64,000 bases of DNA from Phylloscopus collybita (taxonomy: Eukaryota; Chordata; Aves; Passeriformes; Phylloscopidae): assembly GCA_027886175.1 (NCBI GenBank), contig JAJNNQ010000137.1, positions 3,910,001 to 3,974,000 on the forward strand, read 5' to 3'. Positions 1-10,780 of this stretch are shown one piece after another. The first letter of the stretch is position 1; every line of letters starts with the position of its first letter. Both the position numbers and the translations under genes were made by a program. A model generated the notes under the pieces. That model was not told the origin of the DNA and did no database searches. It worked only from the letters and a program-made list of their open reading frames with translations.

Positions 1-734
1 GTCCATGCTGAGTCACGTGCATTTGAATATGCTGGCACGTGTCCCTCAGTCCATCCTGGCAGGAGCAGACCTGACCAAGGGGAAGCCAGGTGGTTGGAAA
101 ATCCATATTTGTGCTCTTACATTCCAGTGCTCACAGGTACTCCATGGTCTGCAACACGCAGAAAAATCCTGTTTATTGTATTTGCCACAAAATACCCATT
201 TTTTCTGCCATTAGCCCATCTCCCTTTTAGGACTGATGGAGCTGACCCCTCCATCTCCAAGCTCTACACACAAGGGAAGTGCCATGTCCATCCCTCCTGA
301 CCATTTTGGTAGCCATCCACTGCATCTGGAGGGGCACAAAGGGATCTTTGGTGGAAATTAGTCCAGAGCACAACTTCTCCAGGATTTGCCCGTTCAACTG
401 CATTCTGAAACTGTGCAGACATTAGCTAATTAATGTGGTGAGTTCACTAAACCAATTAATTGCATTTCTTTCTGTGAGTGGGCTGGGCATATCAGTCATC
501 TTCATAGAGTGCTGTTTAGGGCGTTAAAAATATTCTCTTCATCAAATTAAACTTTATTAAATAATAACTCCTTCCAAATTCTGGGCTAGGAATGAACAAC
601 GTCACTCTAACCACAAGAGCGGTTTATTGCACATAAACTTCTTTTACTGCCCTGCCAGCTGTGATAAAACCAATTCAGATGCATATTCCCAGTACAGTAA
701 GCACTTTCTCCCCTTTCATACTCTTGCAGTAACC
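1..734. other. unique non-coding DNA, no gene seen
   Basis: Two overlapping open frames of under 70 codons lie in the first 300 bases, but neither resembles a known protein and both look like chance frames. Around positions 425-560 the sequence becomes AT-rich, with several TAAT/ATTA cores. No repeat or promoter signal was recognised. Confidence 0.5.
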
Positions 735-830
735 CAAAGACTCCATCCTTTTGTGCAGAACTCCCACTGAAATCAACGGGAATTTTGTGTGTGCAGAGAA
801 TGCAAGGTTGGGAAGTTACACATCCTCATG
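735..830. repeat. possible ancient amniote interspersed repeat
   Basis: The phrase around 760-815 (ACTCCCACTGAAATCAACGG, then TTTTG and GAATGCAAGG) resembles a very old repeat I associate with sauropsid genomes, built around CCCACTGACTTCAA-type text. I cannot name the family. A RepeatMasker run with an amniote ancestral library would decide. Confidence 0.3.
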
Positions 831-1186
831 TTGGCCAGCAAAGGCATTGTGCTTGCCACAAGGGGCTTTTTGGCAGGCACATTTGTGTGTGTTTTGCATT
901 TTTCAAAGACAAGCAGAACGAAGAAAGACTTAAAGGCAAGGGGAAAAAAAACAAGTTGCCTTTTCATTTTGATTCTCCTTAATTCTAAAGAGAGCCTGAA
1001 AATATCTCTTTCTAATTTAAAAGGATTTTAAGACTTGTCTTAATAAAACACTTTTTAAAGTTTAAGAAATATCTTCCTTCATTTAAGTAACTTCTCAGAA
1101 CTCGCAGGTTTATCTATTAGAAAACATCTTTAGCAAGAGTTTCTTCTCCCTCAGTATTTGCTAGACAGCAAGGTTAAAAGTGCTAA

Positions 1187-1234
<48 letters not shown>

Positions 1235-1649
1235 TGTTTCTCAGACAATTCGACAAAATTATTTTGGTTTTAGGTTTTAATGGCTACATTTCTGCTTTAT
1301 AAGTCTAATTTAAAAAAATGGTTTGTGGAATTTTTTTTTGTGGAATTTTTTTTTTTTTGCTAATGTTACCCAAAAACTTTCTATTTTAAGATACATTGAG
1401 CACCATGCAGTGAACAACAGGTCTAATTCTTGGCACTCGAAAATCATCATGTATTAGTAATTTCTCTGCTGTAATTTCATCCTTGAAGATCCACTTGATA
1501 TTGATTTATGGCTGATTAGGAGCTAGCAAAAGCAGCATTTCCAATGTTTTACGAAGAAAAAAGGACACAAATATGTAAGTGCCACTGTACAAAAGGCCTA
1601 GACCTTCAGTCCCCACTCAGCAACCAGTCCTGTTTTGTGATCTTAAGTT
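831..1649. other. unique non-coding DNA
   Basis: AT-rich DNA interrupted by the (AAT)n array annotated separately, with two short T runs near 1328-1360. The short frames at 750-1031 overlap in three registers and show no domain-like content. Confidence 0.45.
1187..1234. repeat. (AAT)n microsatellite, about 16 units
   Basis: An uninterrupted trinucleotide array of AAT. A second array of the same motif is at 17044-17083. Length polymorphism between individuals is likely. Confidence 0.95.
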
Positions 1650-1812
1650 GTGGATACCCCATGCCTGGAAGTGTTCAAGACCAGCTTGTACAGGACCCTG
1701 AGCAACCTGGTCCAGTGGAACGTCTTACTGCCCATGGCAGGGGATTGGAATTAGGTTATTTTTAAGATTCCTTCCAACCCAAACCATTCTATGATTCCAC
1801 GATTCTGTGATT
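1650..1812 (+). mobile_element. CR1 LINE 3' end, 5'-truncated
   Basis: The order of phrases is the classic avian CR1 3' untranslated region on the plus strand: GTGGATACCCCATGCCTGGA, GTGTTCAAGACCAGCTTGTA, GAGCAACCTGGTCCAGTGGA, CCCATGGCAGGGG, CCTTCCAACCCAAACC, then a degenerate ATTCTATG-type tail (ATTCTATGATTCCACGATTC). Only the last 160 bases or so remain, the usual outcome of incomplete reverse transcription. The 73-codon open frame over this region is not a gene. Confidence 0.92.
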
Positions 1813-3456
1813 TTATGATTATGCATCCTCTGGTGCTCATGAGGACCAAGAACAGGTCTCAGTGGCCCTGGCAGAATGTCACCCCATGTGGGGATAAGGA
1901 AGAAGGGACATGCAGCATTCTCTCTAGTTGAGGAACCTCTTTGCCTACTTCATGGGTAGTTGCTCCAACTACTTGGCAGCTGCCTAACACTCTACTCAAC
2001 TCCATATACACTTACCCATTAAAAAAAAATCCCCAAGTTTTGACTGCTTGTAGCCTTTGAAGGAACTTAAGGGAAGAAATTTGCTGGAAAATTTTGACTT
2101 CCCTTCCTCCCACCCCTTTGTTTTCCATGTCATGCTCCACATTTCTGCAGGAAGGCTTTAAGCTGCTCAATGACTCAGGTTTTTTGGCTGATCCGTATTC
2201 TGCCAAAAGTGTTTGACCTCCACAAGGAGAGCTGAGTTGCCAAACTCTGGGTTTTGCATCTCTTTTGCCATCCCAAGCACCTAAAATTCAGGTGAATAGA
2301 CTTAGAGCTCCTAGCTTGCACATATTTTAGTCATCTCATTAGGTCTAGCTTTTAGTTTTGTGGCTTTTTTAGAAACATCAGCCTTAGATGGAAAAATCTG
2401 CCTTACTACATCTAGGATGTTTATGTCGAAACTTGATAACACAAAGATCCTGCTTCACAGCTTCTTCAACTCATCATTCCTTTTATTAATTAAATTAAGG
2501 CAAGTTATATCAAACCTGCTAAGATTAAATTGGAGACTCTTGGAAGAACTCCAACCAATTAGAATGATAGTAAAAATAAATTCATATCTAAAAGAGAAAG
2601 AAACCTGAAAGACCACAGCAGGCCACAAAACATGGTAAGAACTTGAAAATAAAGCTGCAGGGGAAAAAAATCAATTGCATTGTGGCCAATATTAATCTCC
2701 CATCAATAAATACCATATCTTTCACTGCTTATGGTAATTGCCCAAGTGATTCTCCTTAAAGTGGTTCTTGAGCTCTTAGAGGGCCTATTGATAGCATCTT
2801 ATCAGGTCTCAAGGCAATGGTGTGAAAGCACAAATAGGAATCTTGTCCTAGGCTGAGAAAAAATGTGGTCTTTAAAATGTGCTGATTTGACAAAAGGTTG
2901 TTTTTTGTCACAGACATTCGTTTTTGTCTGCTTAGTGCATAATTCCTCCAGAAGGGTCTCTGTAGCCTCTCTCTGGAATTGCTGCTCAGCTTCACATGAG
3001 GCGGATTTTCCAGTAAAAGTAAATATTGAAGTAAAATAGGTCCAAACTCGAAATGCTTCTTGAAACAGACTTTTCTTTTTTTTTTTTCCTGGAATAATGG
3101 CCTGAATGCTTTAGGATGGCATGTGACTTTTCATGGGTTCCTGCCTGAGGGCTTCTGCTTTCTTCAGCCTGAAGAATGACAGGAAGGAGCTCATGCTACC
3201 GTGAAAATGTTGTCGTAAAAATGGTTGTCACACCAAAGGGAAGTAGGCTTGGTGGTTTTGGTTTTTTCTCCTGGAAAGTGTTTTGAGTCAGAGCTGACAT
3301 CCATGAAAGCTGGTTGCTGATCTTAATTGCCTCTTGGGAAGTAGGCACAATGTCACATTTGTTGTGTGCAAAACGGCATTCTCAATTTCCATTCATTACC
3401 TAGAGCCGTCAACTTTCATGGATTTTAAGAATTATCCAGCTGAATCTCTCTTCATG

Positions 3457-3457
<1 letters not shown>
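1813..3457. other. unique non-coding DNA
   Basis: No repeat, promoter or coding signal was recognised. Open frames at 2012-2206 (minus), 2360-2608 (plus) and 2756-2995 (minus) are under 85 codons and lack recognisable domains. A short T run lies near 3078. Confidence 0.45.

Positions 3458-3494
<37 letters not shown>
3458..3494. repeat. poly(T) tract, 37 bases
   Basis: An uninterrupted T run. On the minus strand it would be a poly(A) tail, but no AATAAA signal and no recognisable LINE, SINE or retrogene body lies beside it. Confidence 0.95.
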
Positions 3495-3496
<2 letters not shown>

Positions 3497-3653
3497 CCAC
3501 GACCTATAAATTTCATAGGCTGGCTCCTGCAGAAAATGCCTAAGTGGCCATCAGCGTGGAGGGCACTGTTTGGATCTAGAAAGTTTGCATATTTTCACAA
3601 CAGAAGAAACACTTTGCATGCATATTTTGCCTATTTCTAGATGACCTTGCCTA

Positions 3654-3679
3654 TTTTTTTTTTTTTTTTTTTTTTTTTT
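3654..3679. repeat. poly(T) tract, 26 bases
   Basis: A second long T run 160 bases after the first. The DNA between them (3495-3653) is unique and is not a recognised insertion. Confidence 0.95.
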
Positions 3680-5450
3680 ACTGTGCAGCTCACAAGATGC
3701 TCGAAGTGTCCATAAAGGATATGTGGCAGAAGGGATTTGCCAAATACAAAAAGATTTCTGGGATTCTGTTCAAGTGGTACCATAAAAAGTCAGGCAGCAG
3801 AGGAGAGGCACATAGATTTTCAGGTGACATCCTTCAACTGGATGTACTGAGCACGATCTTGCAATTATTTCATGTATATATGCTACTCTTCCTGATGACC
3901 ACACACCGAATTTGAAGTCCTTGTGTTCTCTCACCAGTGATTGTTATATTTTTGCTTATTATTTAGATTTCCTTAGGCTTAAATGGCATTTTCTAGATTT
4001 TACAGAAATGTTCCAGAATTTATCCCTTCCAAGGTGGCATGTGCTGTTTGAAATTAAACTAAAAGACATCTCTTTGATGTTACTTTTCATTCTAAACTTA
4101 GCCATCGCATGCCAAAGCCCCACTTTTGATTGAACACAGCTTTCTTCGGTTTTGTAAGTTTTTTTTTTTTAAAGTAAAGATCTCATTAAAAATTAAATTT
4201 TCATTCCCTTCTAATGTATCAGCAAGATTACAGAACTCTGATTTACTGTTAGGATCGGAAATTAACTTCAAAAGACAAGAAATGGAAAGTGGTGGCTTAT
4301 TCTCCCATGGCATATTACAGCAGTAAGAGAGAGAGAGAGTGATATAGTGATATCAGAAATGTATTTTTCTCTCAAATGAAGAAAAGTATATCAATTCATT
4401 TCACACCTGCATATTTACTTGCATTTCAGGACACTTTTCTACCCTAAGTAAACATCTGGGATAAGTCACAAGCTGGTATTATTATTGTAAAATATGCTCG
4501 CAGATAAGAGGTTTCACTTTTCTGATGCATCCACTGCCAGGCATTCCCTATTATATATATTTTTAAGCTAAATTAGGCAAAGTATTGAGTGTTCTGGCTT
4601 GCAACCAGCTGCACATTTAAACCCATGCTTGACAGCAAGCAGCAGTGGTCCCACTGAACCTGGTTATATGCCATAAAGGAACTATGCATTGAACTGCCCA
4701 ACTGGGTCTGAGCCAGGGTGCAGTACATTTTGAGGATCCAGGCCATCCCACAGTCACCTCTATGGTTTCTGAGTATCTGCCTTAAGTCATTCAATTTTTT
4801 GAAATGGCATCTCTGTTGTGGTATGTTATCCCTCCTTCCTTCATAAAAAACTTTATTGAAGTTTCAGCTCTGTCCTTAAGGCCTGATCCAGACCAGGATA
4901 GGAGGCACTGCATTCCCAGCTGTTCTTGGAGCTTGGCTGAAGTCATCCACAGGGATGCAGGTATCTTGATGGAAGAGGTCCTGTGCTTACCCTGCTTGTT
5001 TTTAGCTTTATAAACTTTTTTTGAACGGTAGATCTGGTGAAAAAAGCTCACAGTCCTGAGAGATTCACCACCAGAGAAAGTTTTTTCACTTGCAGAAGCT
5101 GAAAACACGGGGGTGTTTATTGCTTATTCCAAATGGGACAACTCATAGCAGTACCTGTGCTCAGAATGGCCCCCCAGTGCAGTGTTAAGGCCTCATGTCA
5201 GTACATGAAGTGCACTTAATACTTTAGAAAAATACTTCCAAAGCCCTATACTGAGCAGTAAATTGTCAAGAAAGAAAACACCAAGTGGAAGTGCCCAAAC
5301 CAGGGCTGCAGGGAAATATGGTTGGGACAAGTAGGTCCCAGGCTTCACCTGAGCAGGTCTTCAAAGGACTGAGCAAAGGCAGCTTTGCTTTGCTCCCTTC
5401 AAAAAACACAGTCACCAAAGGAAAAGGAGGAGCCTCTCACCATTTATGTT
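3680..5450. other. unique non-coding DNA
   Basis: Contains a short (GA)n run near 4327-4340 and a 105-codon minus-strand frame (4791-5108) with no recognisable domain. No mobile element was identified. Confidence 0.45.
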
Positions 5451-5575
5451 GTAGTTCAGTGGTTAAAACCACTTGCCCAAGAAAAGCAAGACAAGTTTTG
5501 GGTTTGCCTCTGCCTGGGAGGTTCAAACCTATGTTTCCCAATTGCCATGGGAGTACCCCAACCACAAGACTGCAG
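5451..5575 (+). mobile_element. ancient foldback tRNA-like (SINE-like) element
   Basis: The left end reads TAGTTCAGTGGTTAAAACCA, which fits a pol III A box (TRGYNNARYGG) and resembles a tRNA 5' region. At 5520-5530 the sequence GGTTCAAACCT fits a B box (GGTTCRANNC). A to B spacing is about 68 bases, longer than in a tRNA. The right end (GAGTACCCCAACCACAAG) is an imperfect inverted copy of the left end, so the element folds back. Similar text recurs at 51745-51872 and 52086-52160. It is too diverged to be an active tRNA gene. The family name is uncertain. Confidence 0.6.
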
Positions 5576-5882
5576 GTGACGCTGGGTGGAGAAAGCATTT
5601 CTGCATTCCTTGGTCAAGCTGTGGGACTGTGCAGGAAAGATGAAGAGATTCCCACAACCCTTTGTGAGGAGAAAGAGATGCTGGGCTTCTGGGGAATTTT
5701 CCCTTTTGTGTCAGCCTGATATTTGCTTATCTAGACAAAGTGTGAAATTTGGAAGGGGGAGTGATAATTTCAGGAGTGAGTCAGAGAGGCATTTAATGAA
5801 TAAAGTATTTTCTCCTAGAGATTATACCCTCTACATCCTTCAAATCTCAGTCTGTAGCACTGTAGTGCAAAATATTCATGGA
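5576..5882. other. unique DNA leading into the purine tract
   Basis: No recognised element. A 190-codon plus-strand frame starting at 5586 crosses this stretch, but most of its length is the lysine/glutamate translation of the following repeat, so it is not treated as a gene. Confidence 0.5.
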
Positions 5883-6141
5883 GAGAAAAAAAAAGAAAAA
5901 GAAAAAGAAGAAGAAGAAAAAGAAAAAGAAAAAGAAGAAGAAGAAGAAAAAGAAAAAGAAGAAGAAAAAGAAGAAAAAGAAGAAGAAAAAGAAGAAGAAA
6001 AAGAAAAAGAAAAAGAAAAAGAAAAAGAAAAAGAAAAAGAAAAAGAAAAAGAAAAAGAAAAAGAAAAAGAAAAAGAAAAAGAAAAAGAAAAAGAAAAAGA
6101 AAAAGAAAAAGAAAAAGAAAAAGAAAAAGAAAAAGAAAAAG
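5883..6141. repeat. all-purine (GAAAAA)n / (GAA)n tract
   Basis: The plus strand is only A and G across about 259 bases. From 5883 to about 6000 it mixes GAA and GAAAAA units. From about 6000 to 6141 it is nearly pure GAAAAA, about 23 hexamer units. All three frames are open on the plus strand, giving meaningless poly-lysine or lysine/glutamate translations. The hexamer part is a mirror repeat and so can in principle form a triplex. Confidence 0.97.
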
Positions 6142-6975
6142 TGGAAACTAACATTTAAGACAGTCCTCTTTTTAAACCCTAGGATGTGAATACCTGCTCT
6201 GCTTGAAAGTCACCTTGGGGTACCTCTCTTTAGTCATTGCTTTCTCTCTACTCATCGACATAGTTTAAAGGAGGAAATAAATACTTTCTCCTTCCCATGC
6301 CCTGGATCTCACCCTCACCCAATAACTCAGAGTTTAGGATGGTTTCATGGGAAATGGGAACTTTGAACCCCTGGGGCTGAGGAGGGCCCAGGACCCAGTG
6401 TCCCAGTTCCTGGGTGAGTGCTTTAATCCCGGGGTTATTAAGGAGCAGATGGCACTGTCACTGCTGCCTCCTCCCCTGCCAGCTGCACTTAAAAAAAGAA
6501 GAAAGCAACTATGACTGCATTCTTGAAGGGTGTGATCTTGTGAGTGAGAGGTAGGTGTGTTCCCAGAATTTCTGCAGGATTGGGTCCCTCAGGGGACTCT
6601 GGTGCCACCTTGCCTTGCCATGCTGGATCGCAGTGGGGCTGCCCAAGCCAAGTCAGGCACACGATGAACTGAGGCACCTGCAGGGTGAGATGGTAGAACG
6701 AGGGGCTTGGGGATTGGGATTTTTTTGGGTGTTGAAATTTCCCCAGATCTTTTCTGTCAGATGTCATCAGCAAACACTGAGGTCCTTTAGGAAGGGCAGC
6801 CTCCATGGAGCCCTTTAATGGGCACCCAGAATTCCCCTTCCAGGATATGCTCCTGTCTTCACTAACCATAAAGAGAAGCTATCAAAGTGCTTTAATGCAG
6901 GGTCCTGATTGCTTAAAATTACATGTGGACTTCAGTATAATAACTTTACTCTGAAAAGGGTAGATTAAATGCAAA
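6142..6975. other. unique non-coding DNA
   Basis: Slightly GC-richer than its surroundings (6340-6860). It holds a 126-codon minus-strand frame at 6489-6869 without recognisable motifs. No repeat was identified. Confidence 0.4.
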
Positions 6976-7172
6976 AAGGAAATTCTTTGTGAGTGGTGAC
7001 ACACTGGAACTGCTTGCCAAGAGAAGCTGTGGATGCCCCATCCCTGGAAGTGTTCTAGACCATTTTGAATGGGGCTTGAGCAACCAGGCTTAGTGGAAAG
7101 TGCTCCTGCCCGTGGCAAGGATGTTGAAACTGGATGATCTTTGAGGTCCCTTCCAGCCCAAACTATTCTATA
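6976..7172 (+). mobile_element. CR1 LINE 3' end, 5'-truncated
   Basis: CR1 3' UTR phrases appear in order: GTGACACACTGGAACTGCTT, AGAAGCTGTGGATGCCCCAT, CCCTGGAAGTGTTCTAGACC, GGGGCTTGAGCAACC, CCTGCCCGTGGCAAGG, GATGATCTTTGAGGTCCCTT, CCAGCCCAAACTATTCTAT. This is the same orientation and family as the copy at 1650, with a somewhat longer body. Confidence 0.93.
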
Positions 7173-7177
7173 TGCTT

Positions 7178-7262
7178 GGACTAAAGTATATGGGCTTAAG
7201 CATTGGGCTCAAGTATGTGCTTAAGGTATGTGCTTTGGTATGTCCTTAAGCCTTGGGTAGGT
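7178..7262. repeat. short internally repetitive stretch
   Basis: The motif TATGTGCTTAAG and variants (TATGGGCTTAAGC, TATGTGCTTTGG, TATGTCCTTAAGC) recur about four times in 80 bases directly after the CR1 tail. It may be a degenerate local duplication or part of an old interspersed repeat. Confidence 0.5.
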
Positions 7263-8539
7263 TAAAGGCAGGTCACTGGGAGCTGCCTCTTGGTGTACTG
7301 GCCATTACTTCTAATTGTTTTCCTCTGTTACTCCCTATGAAACAAAAACAGTTCAGTAAAAGTTCCCTGTGCGTGCTAAAGCAAGATGGGACATTAATCT
7401 GGAAGACAGGTCCATGTCTCCACTGAGATCATACAGGATCCTTTTTGTCTCACCTAACGCGATTTCCCAGTTTACAAGATGGAAATAGCTTTCCTGTGAC
7501 TGAAGGCGTCTTTCACACACTGTTTCTTTAAATTATCATTTGCAATCCCTCAAAGAGAAAGAGGCAAAGGAAACTGGGTGGGAATTAGTTGCTCCTTCAC
7601 GTACATTGCACTAGTTACTGTGTGGGAGGATCATTATTTCTAATGATGATGGATGGTTCCTATATGAAAGGGTTTTTGCCTGTGTTGTTCCCCAAGTTGG
7701 AGCAAGAAAGGGTTACTATTTTAATGAGAGAAGTTGAAATACAATTTATTGAGAGGGATGAAAAAGAAAAGCCATAAAAGCTGAATCAAAACAAATGGAA
7801 TGCTTTACCTGATCACTTTCACGGCGTTTCTGCTTTCATAAGGTTTACACAGACACACACACAGACACAGACACACAGACACTCTGCCACCGAGCTCTGA
7901 CTTCAGCTGCTCTGTGCAACCCCTTTTTTTCCCTCGTATCATCAGAAGTCAGTTTTCTCCAAATAAATATTTCCAATGCCCGTTTATACTCAAAACACAA
8001 AGAGGGGAAAATGCGACTACAAAAAAGCTTACACGCTAACAATTTGTTCTTTTTTTTAACAGCCCCCGACAGAGCCCTTCTCTATTGCGTAATGACAGAA
8101 ACCCGACACCTTATCACACCGGTGCGCCACTATTACTCGGAGCCCTGAAGGTGCTACCCAAAACAATGGCAAAAACCCCCCATCTGCTAAACAGGGACCC
8201 TCACACAAACACAGCATAAAAGCATCGGTTTATTCCAATTCATACTCAGCTGATTAAACTGAGGAGTTGTCATGAAGATAGGTAGATAAATAGATTGATC
8301 ATATAGTTGTTTTTTGGTGTTTTTATTTTTTTTTTTAATAATTGCAGCCTTCAAACTTAACATATTTTGACAGTGGAGTATATTAAAAGCCATTAAAACA
8401 GCTGTTTTGCTGTAGGGAATATTACTTGTGGGTTGAATGCAGAGATATGTGTAGGTATTTATTCAGTAATCAATCATAGAGAGGAAAGACCTCGAATTTC
8501 AGTTGGAAGTTTTTATTTTTATCCTTTTCCTTACTACTG
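7263..8539. other. unique non-coding DNA
   Basis: Includes a CA-rich microsatellite (listed separately). A stretch near 8060-8240 has several CpG sites and no repeat similarity, so it could be a conserved element, but the evidence is thin. No gene was seen. Confidence 0.4.
7845..7886. repeat. (CA)n / CAGACA-rich microsatellite
   Basis: An imperfect ACACAGAC array. Its minus-strand translation gives the meaningless VSVSV end of a small frame. Confidence 0.85.
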
Positions 8540-8850
8540 GTCTTTAAACCTGCTCTGAGGAAAGCTATACATGCCCGGCTGGTGCTCATCAAAAGCAAGC
8601 AATCACAGCTAAATCAGCATGCAAAATGCCACTCAACCTTGGGCCTTTATTAAAATTTGCTGGGACTCAATTTGAGATAGCGATCGTTCTTATTAAAAAG
8701 CAAAATGTAAGATAGTTTTTTTATATAAATCTCTGGATGGAATGGAATTGTTAATCAGCATAGGCTGATGTGATTTCTCTGTTGCAAATCCTGCCGAGGG
8801 CTCAGAAGTGGCACATTACCATAATTCCTAGGCTAGAGCTGGCAGCTTGA
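8540..8850. promoter_or_regulatory. candidate conserved non-coding element
   Basis: A repeat-free block with balanced composition and isolated TAAT-type sites, CpG-containing words (ATAGCGATCG, CTGCCGAGGG) and no simple sequence. Such blocks often mark enhancers in vertebrate gene deserts. This is inference from composition only; alignment to chicken or mammals would decide. Confidence 0.3.
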
Positions 8851-10149
8851 AAAAGACCTGCAAGAATCTTTAAAATGCTTAAGCAAAGCTGTAAGTCACA
8901 GCAAACAACACACACTGGAGATGGTTACCACAGGTTTGTCGTGTTATATAACAAAGTTTCTTCCCTCGGTCTGTTTGCTCTTACCACAATTTGCTGTTTT
9001 GTTGGGTAATTGTTTATGTTCTCTTGAGAAAAAGGACAACAACAAAAAAAATTCTAAATCTAACCAAAGCTCTGCTATTTCCTCCAGAACCCAATCTTTT
9101 TTTTTTTATACACACCCCTCTGCTGTGTTATGAATTTAATATGTGGCATCACTTGACTAAGTACATATATACATCTGTATTTTTACCTTGAAACTAGTGC
9201 CGATTATTTCAGGAACAGTTTATCACCTTTTTATTCCCTTGGTCCTTTCCTGCTCTTATGCTGGTGTATTTCAGCCCTGAAGTGTTTGCAGTAAACATAT
9301 CTCCATGACCATTTTGTCCATTAATTTTAAAATATTGAGCTATTTGTTATCCCAGACACTAGTAAAACACTATTATAATTAATAAAGAACACTAAGTAAT
9401 GCAAATGACAATTATTTTATATGATTGAAAACATGATGCCAATCACTGCAGATAGAAAACTCCACAGCTGAACTCTGCATGACCAGTATGATTATGTTTT
9501 ATCTTTAATATTATTACAACATTCAAAGTCTGCTGTTGTGCCTATATTAGACACTGCACAAATGTACAACAAAGAAGAACTGTTTTTCCTCATTTGTTTT
9601 ATTCCATCTGCAAATATAAAGAACAAGGGATAATAACCAATAAAGCATGGTCCATAGAAATGTCATAGTAGCTCACTGGCAACACATTCTGGAGGCTGTG
9701 GCATCAATAAGAAATATTTTCATTGACTGAAATGCTTTTGGCTCAGGATCCAAGATCGACCATTGGCTGTTTTCTTCTGGTCTTTAATCAGGAATTCACA
9801 AGAGAGAAAGGAAACAAAGAGTCTTTTAATGAGGTATTTCTACCTTGATATTGTTGGTCCAAATCTCATCCAGGCCGGTAATGGACAAAAGTAATTTTTT
9901 TTTTATTTTTTATTTGGAGCATGGGAAATAAAGATGTGCTCATTGTCCAGTTTTCATGGGAGATGTCCACCAAAAAAAAGTATCTCCTCCCCAAGACTTT
10001 TTTGAGGTGTTTTGTGTTAAGAGACTGAAAACTCATTGCAAAAAGGCTGAACTACCTGTTGACCTATGGACCATCCTTTGCAAACTGATGCATATGGAAA
10101 GAGAAAACTTGTTCTGATGCTCATTCTTCCATACCTGCCTTGAAGATTG
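8851..10149. other. unique AT-rich non-coding DNA
   Basis: Short T runs lie near 9097-9107 and 9895-9915. No mobile element, promoter or plausible exon was recognised. Confidence 0.45.
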
Positions 10150-10780
10150 TGAGAACAAATCGGTCATAGATTGCTGCCTGATAGTCATGAGCGAATTCTA
10201 ATTCCAGCATGCAGGCACTCCCTTTGGAAGGGAAAGACAGGCTCAATTGCACATGGAGAGACAGAATTGCAACCTTGCAAAAATCAGAGACTTTGTTTTG
10301 AGAGCCAAACAAAATTGAATGTGTTCCCCCCACACACATACATACACTATCATCAAATATTATCAATTTAATTGCTCGGCTCCTGCAGCTGTGAGCACAA
10401 TATATCAGCTTGGAATGGAATTTGTAATTCTGTAAGATACGTTCGAAAGTAAAATATTGAGCTAAATTTTCAGCTAATGAGAGTAAGCATAGTTCCACCA
10501 AGCTCAGATAAGCTACTGAGCAAGCAGGAATCGTTCGAGTTCCTCTGACTTAGTTGGAATGCCTTCACTCGATTCAGCAGAGGAATATAAATTTACTCCA
10601 AGAATTTTTGTTTCTGCACCTTTTTGGGGATCTGATATATATCCAGTGCTTGGAACGGGCCAGCACGATCTGATACACCCCAGCAGATCTTCTCCAAACA
10701 TCAGCGGCTCTGCCGGGGAGCTGTGCTGGCAAACTCCCTGTCACGGGATGCTGTCGATGCTTGAATTCTACACGGCTTAG
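10150..10780. promoter_or_regulatory. candidate conserved non-coding block
   Basis: Repeat-free sequence with TATCAATTTAATTGCTCGGC, GATACGTTCGAAAG and several TAAT cores, plus scattered CpG. A 126-codon minus-strand frame (10121-10501) overlaps it but shows no recognisable domain. The regulatory reading is inference from composition. Confidence 0.27.

Noticed and set aside
5451..5575. Functional tRNA gene
   Set aside because: A and B box words are present but the spacing is too long, no acceptor stem or anticodon arm fits and there is no T-run terminator at the right place.
5586..6158. 190-codon open frame rich in lysine and glutamate
   Set aside because: Most of it is the translation of the GAA/GAAAAA tract, which is open in every plus-strand frame. 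The non-repeat part has no domain.
8460..8505. Possible reverse CR1 tail (AATCAATCATAGAGAGG)
   Set aside because: Only a short tail-like word followed by no CR1 body text. Not distinguishable from chance.
10121..10501. 126-codon minus-strand frame over a candidate conserved block
   Set aside because: The residue composition and lack of motifs fit a chance frame. Any conservation would more likely be regulatory.
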